Assembly: GCF_008087345.1 (NCBI RefSeq)
Contig: NZ_ML701737.1
Coordinates: 353,200 to 417,199, forward strand
Source: Nocardioides caldifontis
GTDB lineage: Bacteria; Actinomycetota; Actinomycetes; Propionibacteriales; Nocardioidaceae
Direction of reading: 5' to 3'
Length of the DNA stretch: 64,000 nt
The notes under the pieces were generated by a model. It was given only the letters and a program-made list of their open reading frames with translations, did no database searches and was not told where the DNA came from. The first letter of the stretch is position 1; each line of letters starts with the position of its first letter. A program made the position numbers and the translations under genes. Of the stretch, positions 1-8,500 are shown piece after piece.

Positions 1-386
1 AGGACGGCGAGATCGTCCGCGACCCGAACTTCCCCAGGCTGCCGACGGTCGTCGAGGTCTACGAACAGGTGTACGGCGAGCAGCCCGACGCCGAGGCGCT
101 GGAGACCTACCGGGCGATCCTCGCGCTCACGTACACGTACCAGAAGGCGCTCTGGGTCCCCGAGGACACGCCTGACGAGGCCGTCGAGCTGCTCCGCTCG
201 ACCGCCGAGGAGATGGGCCAGGACCCCGCGTTCCAGAAGTCGGCCGAGGAGGTGCTCGGCGGCTACCCGCTCGACGCCTCCCCCGACCTCGCCGAGCGGA
301 TCGGCGACGCCTACCGGGTGGACGACGACGTCCGGGAGGACGTCCTCGAGCTGCTCGAGACCGACTACGACATCACGATCGACTGA
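1..386 (+). CDS. Tripartite tricarboxylate transporter substrate-binding protein (TctC-like), 3' part
   Basis: The reading frame enters from the left edge and closes with TGA at 384-386, so only the last ~127 residues are visible. They are hydrophilic, acidic and helix-rich with no membrane segment, as in the C-terminal lobe of periplasmic/extracellular TctC-type binding proteins. The assignment rests mainly on position: a TctA-type permease starts 10 nt downstream on the same strand, and TctC-TctB-TctA is the usual operon order. The ligand, presumably a carboxylate, cannot be told from this fragment. The signal peptide and ligand pocket lie outside the window. Confidence 0.6.
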   Translation, partial: DGEIVRDPNFPRLPTVVEVYEQVYGEQPDAEALETYRAILALTYTYQKALWVPEDTPDEAVELLRSTAEEMGQDPAFQKSAEEVLGGYPLDASPDLAERIGDAYRVDDDVREDVLELLETDYDITID

Positions 387-396
387 GGCCACGACG

Positions 397-2466
397 ATGA
401 CTGACGCAGCCTTCTCCGCCCTGGCCTCGCTGGCCGACCCGTCCCTGCTGATCATGCTGGTCGTCGGCGTCCTCGCCGGTCTCGTCATCGGGCTGATCCC
501 CGGGCTCGGCGGCACCGGTGCCGTCGCGATCCTGCTCCCCGTCACCTTCGGCATGGACCCCGAGCCCGCGCTCGCCATGCTCATCGGCGCCCTCGCGGTC
601 GTGCACACCTCGGACACCGTGGCCGCGGTCCTGCTCGGCGCACCGGGTTCGGCCTCGGCGAGCGTGACGATGCTCGACGGCTACTCGATGGCCCGGCGCG
701 GGCAGGCGAAACGCGCCCTGTCGCTCGCCTTCCTCTCCTCGATGGCCGGCGGGCTCATCGGCGCGGTCGGCCTGACGCTCGCGATCCCGCTGGCCCGCCC
801 GCTGGTGCTGTCGTTCGGCAGCCCGGAGCTGTTCATGCTGACGATCCTCGGCGTCTCCCTCGCGGCGGTGCTGTCGCGCGGCAACGTGGTGAAGGGGCTG
901 ACCGCCGGGTTCCTCGGGCTGCTGCTCGGCCTGGTCGGCAGCTCGCCCACGACCGCCGAGGAGCGGTTCTCCTTCGGCTCGCTCTTCCTCAGCGACGGCG
1001 TCTCCCTGGTCGCCGTGGCGCTGGGTGTCTTCGGCCTCGCGGAGATCGCCAGCCGCGTCGGCCAGCGCAAGGTGACCGAGGAGCCGGTGACCCTCACCGG
1101 CGGCTGGGCCTCGGGCATCCGTGAATGGCTGACCCACTGGACGCAGGTCGTCCGTGGCGCCCTGATCGGCATCTGGGCCGGCGTGCTCCCCGGCGTCGGC
1201 GCGACCGCCGGCACCTGGCTCGCCTACGGCCAGGCCGTCGCCACCGCGAAGGACAAGCGCAAGTTCGGCAAGGGAGACCCGCGCGGCATCGTCGGCCCGG
1301 AGAGCGCCAACAACTCCGTCGAGGCCGGCGACCTGATCCCGACCTTCCTGTTCGGCATCCCGGGCGGCGTGCCGTCCGCGATGCTCCTCGGGATGCTGCT
1401 GACCTACGGCATCCAGCCGGGACCGTCGATCGTCAGCGAGCACCTGGACCTGATGTACCTGATCATCTGGGCGTTCGCCATCGCGTCGGTCGCGGGTGCG
1501 TTCCTCTGCTTCCTCGCCACCGGGTCGCTGGCCCGGCTGACCAAGGTGCCGTTCGCGGTGCTCGGCCCCGGACTGCTGGTCGTGATGCTGCTCGGCGCGT
1601 TCCAGGAGGGTGGCCAGCTCGGCGACCTCTGGGTGATGGTCGCCCTCGGCGTCGTGGGCTTCTTCCTCAAGGCGACCGGCATGCCGCGCGCGCCGTTCCT
1701 CATCGGGTTCGTCCTCGCGATCCCGATGGAGCGCTACTACTACCTGACCACCAACCTGTACGACGGCGCCGGCTGGATGACCCGTCCGGGCGTGCTCGCC
1801 TTCGCCGCGGTCCTGGTGCTCCCCGTCCTCTGGTCGCTGCTCCGGAAGGCGCGCACCGCGACCGGGCGGGCCGACGACGGCCACCGCGACGAGCACCCCG
1901 TCGAGGAGCGTGCCGAGGTGGACCTCGAGGGCTCGATGGCCGGCACCCCGTGGTCGCTCGGCGTCGCCGCGGTCGCCGCGGCCGTGTTCGCCGGCGCGCT
2001 CTGGATGAGCGGCTCGTTCTCGGAGGAGGCGGCGCTGATGCCGCGGCTGGTCGCCGTGGGCGGCCTCGTGACCGCGGGCCTCCTGCTCTGGCAGGAGCTC
2101 CGTCCCCGGTTCCAGCCCCAGGCCGACCCCGAGCCCACGGTGCACGACGAGGCGCCCTCGGGCGGGTCGACGCTGGTCGCGACCCGGGTCGAGCAGCGGA
2201 CGGTGGCCCAGGAGGCCCGTGCGGCGGTCCGCAACCGCGACCTCGCGATCGGCGCGCGCACCTTCGCCGCGATGGCCACCTTCCTGGTGCTGGTCATGGT
2301 CGGCGGCTACCTGGCGGCGACGCTGGTGTTCACCCCCGTGTTCCTGCTCTACGTCGCCCGCACCCGGCCCCGGACCGCGGTCGTACACACGCTCGTGCTC
2401 GGACTGGTGCTGCTGTCGCTGCCGTCGCTGCTGCCGGTCGAGCTGCCGCTGGGCGCGCTCCAGTGA
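397..2466 (+). CDS. Tripartite tricarboxylate transporter permease, TctA-TctB fusion
   Basis: 689-residue polytopic membrane protein. Residues ~1-490 are a TctA large permease: the N-terminal loop GLIPGLGGTGAV is the family signature and about ten to twelve hydrophobic segments follow. TctA proteins are normally ~500 aa; here a charged linker (~490-515) leads into ~170 more residues with four hydrophobic segments (starting TPWSLGVAAVAAAVF and GARTFAAMATFLV), the topology of the small subunit TctB. I infer a TctA-TctB fusion, which explains the absence of a separate tctB gene. It should work with the upstream binding protein in sodium- or proton-driven carboxylate uptake. The start ATG follows the previous stop by 10 nt and the cistron runs on to a UspA-like gene. 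Confidence 0.87.
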   Translation: MTDAAFSALASLADPSLLIMLVVGVLAGLVIGLIPGLGGTGAVAILLPVTFGMDPEPALAMLIGALAVVHTSDTVAAVLLGAPGSASASVTMLDGYSMARRGQAKRALSLAFLSSMAGGLIGAVGLTLAIPLARPLVLSFGSPELFMLTILGVSLAAVLSRGNVVKGLTAGFLGLLLGLVGSSPTTAEERFSFGSLFLSDGVSLVAVALGVFGLAEIASRVGQRKVTEEPVTLTGGWASGIREWLTHWTQVVRGALIGIWAGVLPGVGATAGTWLAYGQAVATAKDKRKFGKGDPRGIVGPESANNSVEAGDLIPTFLFGIPGGVPSAMLLGMLLTYGIQPGPSIVSEHLDLMYLIIWAFAIASVAGAFLCFLATGSLARLTKVPFAVLGPGLLVVMLLGAFQEGGQLGDLWVMVALGVVGFFLKATGMPRAPFLIGFVLAIPMERYYYLTTNLYDGAGWMTRPGVLAFAAVLVLPVLWSLLRKARTATGRADDGHRDEHPVEERAEVDLEGSMAGTPWSLGVAAVAAAVFAGALWMSGSFSEEAALMPRLVAVGGLVTAGLLLWQELRPRFQPQADPEPTVHDEAPSGGSTLVATRVEQRTVAQEARAAVRNRDLAIGARTFAAMATFLVLVMVGGYLAATLVFTPVFLLYVARTRPRTAVVHTLVLGLVLLSLPSLLPVELPLGALQ

Positions 2467-2494
2467 GCCCGCTGACCACCACGGGAGGAACCCG

Positions 2495-2878
2495 ATGACC
2501 GTCGTCGTCGCCTACGCCGACACCCCGCCCGGACAGCGGGCCGTCGCCACCGCCGCCACCGGCGAGTGGGCCCGCGCGGACGAGCGGGTGGTGCTCGTCC
2601 CCGCGGTCCGCGGAGAGCAGTGCCCCGACGTCGCCGAGGTCGAGCGGCGCTGGCCGGCCCTCGCCGGCCGGGTGGAGGTCGTCCGCGGCGATGTCGGCGA
2701 CCCGGGCGACGCGGTCGTCCAGGTCGCCCAGCGCCACGACGCCCGGATGGTGGTGCTCGGGCTCCGCCACCGCTCGGCCGTGGGCAAGCTGGTGTTCGGC
2801 AGCACCGCCCAGCGGATCCTGCTCGGCGCGACCTGTCCGGTGCTGACGGTCAAGCCCGACGGGGCTCCTGGGGCCTGA
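2495..2878 (+). CDS. Universal stress protein (UspA family)
   Basis: 127-residue single-domain USP. It begins MTVVVAYADTPPGQRA, the usual first beta strand, and ends with the family nucleotide-binding signature (VVLGLRH...GKLVFGSTAQRILLGATCPVLTVK), so ATP binding is plausible. The ATG at 2495 is chosen because GGGAGG lies just upstream; longer frames to the left run into the permease gene. Third gene of the carboxylate transporter operon, 28 nt after the permease stop. UspA-like genes are often appended to actinobacterial TTT operons, but the specific role is unknown. Confidence 0.88.
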   Translation: MTVVVAYADTPPGQRAVATAATGEWARADERVVLVPAVRGEQCPDVAEVERRWPALAGRVEVVRGDVGDPGDAVVQVAQRHDARMVVLGLRHRSAVGKLVFGSTAQRILLGATCPVLTVKPDGAPGA

Positions 2879-2896
2879 GGCCGGCGAGGGCCTCAG
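2875..2896. terminator. Bidirectional terminator hairpin between convergent genes
   Basis: Perfect 8-bp stem CTGAGGCC/GGCCTCAG (2875-2882 with 2889-2896) around a 6-nt loop. It overlaps the stop codons of both the UspA-like gene (+) and the secreted protein (-). There is no U-tract, which is usual for high-GC actinobacteria. Confidence 0.6.
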
Positions 2897-3663
2897 CGGC
2901 GGACGACCTTGGCCGCCGGGGTCGAGAAGGTCCAGCCAGCGGTGCCGTCCTTCCACCCCAGCACCGAGACCCAGACGTACTTGCCGACGACCTTCCGCGG
3001 GATCTTGACCGAGAGGACCGGCTTCGCCTTGGGCTTGGCCTCGAGCAGCGCGGCCTTGCCGTAGACGTTCGCGGACCAGTCGTCGGGGGTGAACTTCTTC
3101 CGCTTGCTCACCCACACCTGCGTCGAGACGCGCGTGCCGGGCTCCCACGTGCCCTTGAAGCGGAACGTCGCCCGCTTCCCCGCGCGGTAGGTCCACTGCC
3201 CCTTCACCTTGGTGCTGGAGGTGACGAACTTCCGCGGGTGCCGCACGTAGCGGAACGTCCAGTCGACGGGGGCGCTGGTCGCGGTCACGCCGCCGGCACC
3301 GACCTCCTGGACGGTCACCGGGTAGCTCCGGCCGTTCTCGAGGGAGTAGACGTCGAACGTGGCCCGGAACCGACCCCCGCCCAGGGCCTGGACGTGACCG
3401 GACCCGTCCTTCTTGCCGAGGCGCACGCGGTAGTCGTCGGCCGCGCTCGGCGTGGAGTCGGTGAAGGTCACGACTCCCGTGCTGTAGAGCGGGATGTACG
3501 GCGTGAGGCCGCCGGACTCGTTGGCGGTGGTGACCTTCTGGACCTGCGGCGCGTCGCCCGGCTCCTGGGTGTGGGCCGGCGTGGTGAGGCCGCCGACGGC
3601 GATGGACAGCAGGACCGGTGCGGCGACAGCGCCGGCGCGGACGCGCATGAGGGTGGACGGCAC
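2893..3663 (-). CDS. Secreted protein of unknown function
   Basis: 256 residues from GTG at 3663, preceded by GAGGAG at 6-nt spacing; an ATG at 3648 is possible but lacks a well-placed ribosome site. The N-terminus is a signal peptide: RVR, then the hydrophobic stretch AGAVAAPVLLSIAVGGL, then a TPAHTQ cleavage region. The mature part is beta-rich and basic, with repeated WxFRYxxxP / VWVSVLGW-type strands, suggesting Ig-like or beta-sandwich extracellular modules. No catalytic motif is seen. It stands alone between a convergent UspA-like gene and a divergent membrane regulator. Function not recognised. Confidence 0.7.
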   Translation of the reverse strand: MPSTLMRVRAGAVAAPVLLSIAVGGLTTPAHTQEPGDAPQVQKVTTANESGGLTPYIPLYSTGVVTFTDSTPSAADDYRVRLGKKDGSGHVQALGGGRFRATFDVYSLENGRSYPVTVQEVGAGGVTATSAPVDWTFRYVRHPRKFVTSSTKVKGQWTYRAGKRATFRFKGTWEPGTRVSTQVWVSKRKKFTPDDWSANVYGKAALLEAKPKAKPVLSVKIPRKVVGKYVWVSVLGWKDGTAGWTFSTPAAKVVRR

Positions 3664-3780
3664 GTGGGGCTCCTCGAGATTGGAGAGGGGGCAGGTGACG
3701 AGCGCCGGCGACCCCCCTGTCGTCGCCGGCACGCCACCACGATCGGCCCGGCTCGGCGGCTCCACAGGGGAAGATCACCT

Positions 3781-3839
3781 CCCGGACGAGTCCGGACATC
3801 CCTGTTCACGCCCGGACGAGCCGTCCGCGGACGTACAGT
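3781..3839. promoter_or_regulatory. Divergent regulatory region with direct repeats and palindrome
   Basis: Two direct copies of CCCGGACGAG start at 3781 and 3811, exactly 30 bp apart (about three helical turns). The second runs into the perfect 12-bp palindrome CGTCCGCGGACG at 3822-3833. TACAGT at 3834-3839 could be the -10 of the rightward HTH gene. The arrangement suggests a DNA-binding protein, perhaps the HTH domain encoded next door; that is inference. Confidence 0.4.
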
Positions 3840-3908
3840 CGGAGCGCCCCGCCGGAGGCGGCGGGTGCGGTCTGACCGGCTCGGGGCCGGCGTTACGGGA
3901 GGACGACG

Positions 3909-4913
3909 GTGGTGGACGGGCAGGGTCCGGCGACGGTGCAGAACGGCCGTTGGGACCCCCTGGTCGACAGGCTGCAGGCGCTCCGTCTCGCCGCCGGGGA
4001 GCCGTCGTACGCCTCGATCGCGCAGCTCGTCACCGAGCGCCGCACGGCCGCGGGCGTGCCGGACCACGCGGCCCGGATCGCACGCTCCACGATCTACGAC
4101 TGCTTCCGTCCGGGACGCGTCCGGGTCAACGTGGTGCTCGTGCGCGAGATCGCCGAGGTTCTCGGCGCGGCGGACGGCGACGTGGACGCCTGGGTCGCCC
4201 GCTGCCGACAGCCGGCGCCCGCCCTGGCGGCGCCGCCGGACCCGGCGCCGGACGATCCCGGACGCGGCCCGGCCGAGGCGGCACCGTCGTTGCCCCGTCC
4301 CGGCGTGCTGGCTCTCCTCCTCGTCGCCGCGGTGCTGGTCAACTTCGCGGGCAACGCCTTCCACGAGGCGCTGCGGCTGCCCGTCTTCCTCGACATGGTC
4401 GGGACGGCGGCCGCCGCGATCGTCCTCGGGCCGTGGTGGGGCGCGCTGGTCGGCGTGCTGACCAACGTGGCGGGGGTCGCGACGAGCGGCCCTGCCAGCC
4501 TCCCGTTCACACTGGTCAACGTCGTGGGCGCGCTCGCCTGGGGGTACGGCGTGCGGCGGCTCGGGCTCGGCCGCACGTTGCCGCGGTTCTTCTCGTTGGG
4601 GCTTCTCGTGGCGGTGGCCTGCAGCGCGGTCGCCGTCCCCCTCCTGCTGCTGCTGTTCGACGGCTCGACCGGCCACTCCCAGGACACCATCGGCGCGACG
4701 CTGGCGCAGCTCACCGGGTCGTCGGCGCTGGGCACCGCGGTGTCGAACCTCGTCGTGTCGCTCGGCGACAAGATCATCAGCAGCTTCGTCGCCCTCGTGG
4801 TCGTCGCGGCCCTCCCCGCCTCCTGGGGCGCCTGGCGCCACCTCCCCCTGCTCGGCACGGCCGGGGCCGCTCGCGGCCACGGCGGTCTCGCCGAGCACCC
4901 CTCGAGCGGCTGA
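3909..4913 (+). CDS. HTH domain fused to ECF transporter S-component-like membrane domain
   Basis: 334 residues. Residues ~1-95 are soluble and resemble the XRE-like helix-turn-helix module of actinobacterial signalling proteins (SIAQLVTERR, ARSTIYDCFRPGR, VVLVREIAEVLG). A Pro/Ala linker (~98-125) leads to five or six hydrophobic segments (~130-315). These contain the FHEALRLPVFLDMVGTAAA and GPWWGALVGVLTNV patterns typical of ECF-type vitamin-transporter S components. No EcfA/EcfT genes are adjacent, so it may share an energising module, or the membrane part may be a sensor for the HTH. GTG start with GGGAGG about 6 nt upstream. The link between HTH and S component is visible; the ligand and mechanism are not. 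Confidence 0.7.
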   Translation: MVDGQGPATVQNGRWDPLVDRLQALRLAAGEPSYASIAQLVTERRTAAGVPDHAARIARSTIYDCFRPGRVRVNVVLVREIAEVLGAADGDVDAWVARCRQPAPALAAPPDPAPDDPGRGPAEAAPSLPRPGVLALLLVAAVLVNFAGNAFHEALRLPVFLDMVGTAAAAIVLGPWWGALVGVLTNVAGVATSGPASLPFTLVNVVGALAWGYGVRRLGLGRTLPRFFSLGLLVAVACSAVAVPLLLLLFDGSTGHSQDTIGATLAQLTGSSALGTAVSNLVVSLGDKIISSFVALVVVAALPASWGAWRHLPLLGTAGAARGHGGLAEHPSSG

Positions 4914-4981
4914 CCGTCCGCCGTCCGGCGCCGGTAGGGTCCCAGCCGCGGGCCGGTCGTCGGCCTCGCGGAGAGGAGACG

Positions 4982-5479
4982 ATGGCCCAGCCCGACCCCA
5001 TCGAGGAGGCGCGCCGCCAGTGGGTGGCGCACGGTTGGGGCGCGGCGGCGGACGGGATGGCGATGGTCACCTCGCTGACCCGGGTCCAGCAGCTGGTCAC
5101 CGAGCGGATCGACGCGGTGCTGCGCCCGCTCGACCTGACCTTCGCGCGCTACGAGGTGCTCCGGCTGCTGGCCTTCACCCGCGCCGGGAGCATGCCGATG
5201 ACCCGGCTCGGCTCGCTCCTCCAGGTGCACCCCACCTCGGTGTCGAGCGCGGTGGCGCGGCTCGAGGCGCAGGGGTTGGTCGAGCGGCAGCGCGACGCCG
5301 ACGACCGCCGGGTGGTCCGGGCAACCCTGACCGCACGGGGCCGCGAGGTCGTCGAGGCCGCCACGGACGGGCTCAACCGGGAGGTCTTCGAGGCACCGGG
5401 GCTCGACGCCGACGACGTGGCGACGCTCACCGGGCTGCTCCGCGACTACCGCCGGCGGGCGGGAGACCTGCCGGACTAG
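4982..5479 (+). CDS. MarR-family transcriptional regulator
   Basis: 165-residue winged-helix protein. The MarR core is clear: DLTFARYEVLRLL (helix 2-3), the recognition helix in LGSLLQVHPTSVSSAVARLE, and the wing ERQRDADDRRVVRATLTARG with the conserved DxR (DDRR). The ATG at 4982 has GAGAGGAG just upstream. The gene ends 32 nt before icmF, and between them lies an 18-bp perfect palindrome, so it most likely represses icmF, and possibly senses an acyl-CoA or a related ligand. The operator is unlikely to serve its own promoter because it lies downstream of the gene. Confidence 0.9.
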   Translation: MAQPDPIEEARRQWVAHGWGAAADGMAMVTSLTRVQQLVTERIDAVLRPLDLTFARYEVLRLLAFTRAGSMPMTRLGSLLQVHPTSVSSAVARLEAQGLVERQRDADDRRVVRATLTARGREVVEAATDGLNREVFEAPGLDADDVATLTGLLRDYRRRAGDLPD

Positions 5480-5486
5480 GCAGATT

Positions 5487-5504
5487 TACTAGGACGTCCT
5501 AGTA
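5487..5504. promoter_or_regulatory. Probable MarR operator (18-bp perfect palindrome)
   Basis: TACTAGGACGTCCTAGTA is perfectly self-complementary across 18 bp. It sits in the 32-nt gap between the marR stop and icmF and covers the likely -10 (TAGTAT) of icmF, the classic position for a repressor site. Confidence 0.65.
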
Positions 5505-5511
5505 TTCGGGG
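5500..5511 (+). promoter_or_regulatory. Leaderless promoter -10 region of icmF
   Basis: TAGTAT at 5500-5505 is a good -10 hexamer. The icmF GTG begins at 5512, 6 nt later, so transcription would start at or next to the initiation codon. No ribosome-binding site precedes the GTG, consistent with a leaderless mRNA. The -35 is not obvious. Inference from spacing only. Confidence 0.5.
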
Positions 5512-8500
5512 GTGACCACGAACAGCACCCCCACGCACCCCGTCCGCGTCGTCACCGCGTCGAGCCTCTTCGACGGCCACGACGCCTCGATCAACATCAT
5601 GCGGCGGATCCTGCAGTCCCAGGGCGCGGAGGTGATCCACCTCGGCCACAACCGCTCGGTCCAGGAGGTCGTCGACGCGGCGGTCGAGGAGGACGTGCAG
5701 GCGGTCGCGGTGTCGTCCTACCAGGGCGGTCACGTGGAGTACTTCGAGTACCTCGTCGAGCTGCTCGCCGAGCGCGGCGCCGGCCACGTCAAGGTGTACG
5801 GCGGGGGCGGCGGCGTGATCGTCCCCGAGGAGATCGCCCGGCTGCGCGGGTCGGGGGTGACGATCTTCTCCCCCGAGGACGGCCAGCGGCTCGGGCTCGT
5901 CGGGATGATCGGCACGATCGTCGAGGCGTGCGACCTCGACCTCTGGGACGTCGCCCCGGCCACCCCCGAGGCGGTGCTCGCCGGTGACCGCTCCGCCGTC
6001 GCCCGCGCGATCACCGGCGCCGAGAGCGGCCGGATCCCCGCCGGCACCCTCGCCGCGCTGCGCGAGGCCGCGCAGGGGCGCGAGGTGCCGGTCCTCGGCA
6101 TCACCGGCACCGGCGGGTCCGGCAAGTCCTCGCTGACCGACGAGCTGGTCCGCCGGCTCCGGGTGGACCAGGAGGACAAGCTCCGGGTCGCCGTCGTCGC
6201 GGTCGACCCCACCCGCCGGCGTGGAGGCGGCGCGCTCCTCGGCGACCGGATCCGGATGAACGCCGTCGACGGCGACCGCGTCTTCTTCCGCTCGCTCGCC
6301 ACCCGCGGCAGCCACGAGCTCCCCGAGTGCCTCGACGACGTCATCGCGATCCTCAAGGGCGCCGGCTTCGACCTCGTCATCGTCGAGACCCCCGGCATCG
6401 GGCAGGGCGACGCCGCGATCGTGCCCCACGTCGACCTGGCGATGTACGTCATGACGCCGGAGTTCGGCGCCGCCTCCCAGCTCGAGAAGATCGACATGCT
6501 CGACTTCGCCGACGTCGTCGCGATCAACAAGTTCGAGCGACGCGGCGCCGCCGACGCGATGCGCGACGTCGGCCGCCAGCTGGTCCGCAACCGCGGTGCG
6601 TTCGGCAAGAAGCCCGAGGAGATGCCGGTCTTCGGCACCTCGGCGGCCACCTTCAACGACGACGGCGTCACCGCGCTCTACCAGCACCTGCGCGGGCTGC
6701 TCGCCGAGCACGGGCTCCCGGTGTCGACCGGCACCCTCCCGCACGTCGACGTCCGGCACTCGACGGTCACCCAGACGATCGTGCCGCCGTCGCGGGTCCG
6801 CTACCTCTCCGAGGTCGCCGAGACGGTGCGCGGCTACCACGCCGAGACCGAGCGGCTCGCCGAGGCGGCCGCGCGGCTGCAGCGGCTCGAGCTGGTGCTC
6901 GGGGAGGTGTCGCAGGTGGTCGAGCCTGTCGAGACCACGGCCGGAGAGGTGGTTTCGACAAGCTCAACCACCCTGGAGCGGCTGGTGGAGGAGGCGCGGG
7001 AGGCGCTGCCCGCGGAGGCACGCAACCAGCTCGAGCGCTGGCCCACGGTCGTCGAGTCCTACTCCGGCGACGAGCAGGTCGTGAAGGTCCGCGACAAGGA
7101 GATCCACACCCGGCTGACCCGGGAGTCGCTGTCGGGCAACAAGATCCCGCGCGTGGCGCTCCCCCGCTACCGCGACCACGGCGAGCTGCTCCGGTTCCTG
7201 CGCCGCGAGAACCTCCCCGGCTACTTCCCCTTCACCGCCGGCGTCTTCCCGTTCAAGCGCGACAACGAGGACCCGGCGCGGATGTTCGCCGGCGAGGGCG
7301 ACCCGTTCCGCACCAACCGTCGGTTCAAGATGCTCTCGGAGGGCCAGCCTGCGACCCGGCTGTCCACCGCGTTCGACTCGGTCACGCTCTACGGCCGCGA
7401 CCCCGACCTGCGCCCCGACATCTACGGCAAGGTCGGCACCTCCGGTGTCTCCGTCGCGACCCTCGACGACATGAAGGCGCTGTACGACGGGTTTGATCTT
7501 GTCGCGCCCACCACAAGTGTCTCGATGACGATCAACGGGCCCGCTCCGACGATCCTCGCCTTCTTCCTCAACACCGCGATCGACCAGCAGGTCGAGAAGT
7601 TCGAGGCGGAGCATGGCCGTGCGCCGTCCGCGGAGGAGCGGGAGGAGCTCGCGGCGTACGCCCTCTCGACCGTGCGCGGCACGGTCCAGGCCGACATCCT
7701 CAAGGAGGACCAGGGGCAGAACACCTGCCTGTTCTCCACGGAGTTCTCGCTGCGGATGATGGCCGACATCCAGGAGTGGTTCATCCAGCGCAAGGTGCGG
7801 AACTTCTACTCGGTGTCGATCTCCGGCTACCACATCGCCGAGGCCGGGGCGAACCCGATCAGCCAGCTGGCGTTCACGCTCGCCAACGGGTTCACCTACG
7901 TCGAGGCGTACCTCGCCCGCGGCATGGACATCGACGACTTCGCGCCGAACCTGTCGTTCTTCTTCTCCAACGGGATGGACCCGGAGTACTCCGTGCTCGG
8001 CCGCGTCGCCCGCCGCATCTGGGCGGTCGCCATGAAGGAGAAGTACGGCGCCAACGAGCGGTCCCAGAAGCTGAAGTACCACGTGCAGACGTCCGGCCGG
8101 TCCCTGCACGCGCAGGAGATGGACTTCAACGACATCCGCACCACGCTGCAGGCGCTGATCGCGATCTACGACAACGCCAACAGCCTGCACACCAACGCGT
8201 TCGACGAGGCGGTGACGACGCCCACGGAGGAGTCGGTCCGCCGGGCGCTGGCGATCCAGCTGATCATCAACCGCGAGTGGGGGCTCGCGATGAACGAGAA
8301 CCCCCTGCAGGGGTCGTTCATCATCGACGAGCTCACCGACCTCGTGGAGGAGGCGGTCCTCCGCGAGTTCGACAACATCAACGAGCGCGGCGGTGTCCTC
8401 GGCGCGATGGAGACCGGCTACCAGCGTGGCCGGATCCAAGACGAGTCGATGCTCTACGAGCACCGCAAGCACGACGGGTCGCTGCCGATCATCGGCGTCA

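Noticed and set aside
373..2388. Long minus-strand frame across the TctA gene
   Set aside because: Low-complexity His/Arg/Gly/Glu-rich translation mirrors the codon bias of the sense gene; no motif.
5480..5511. Cobalamin riboswitch before icmF
   Set aside because: Only 32 nt separate marR and icmF, taken up by a palindrome and a -10; there is no room for a B12 box.
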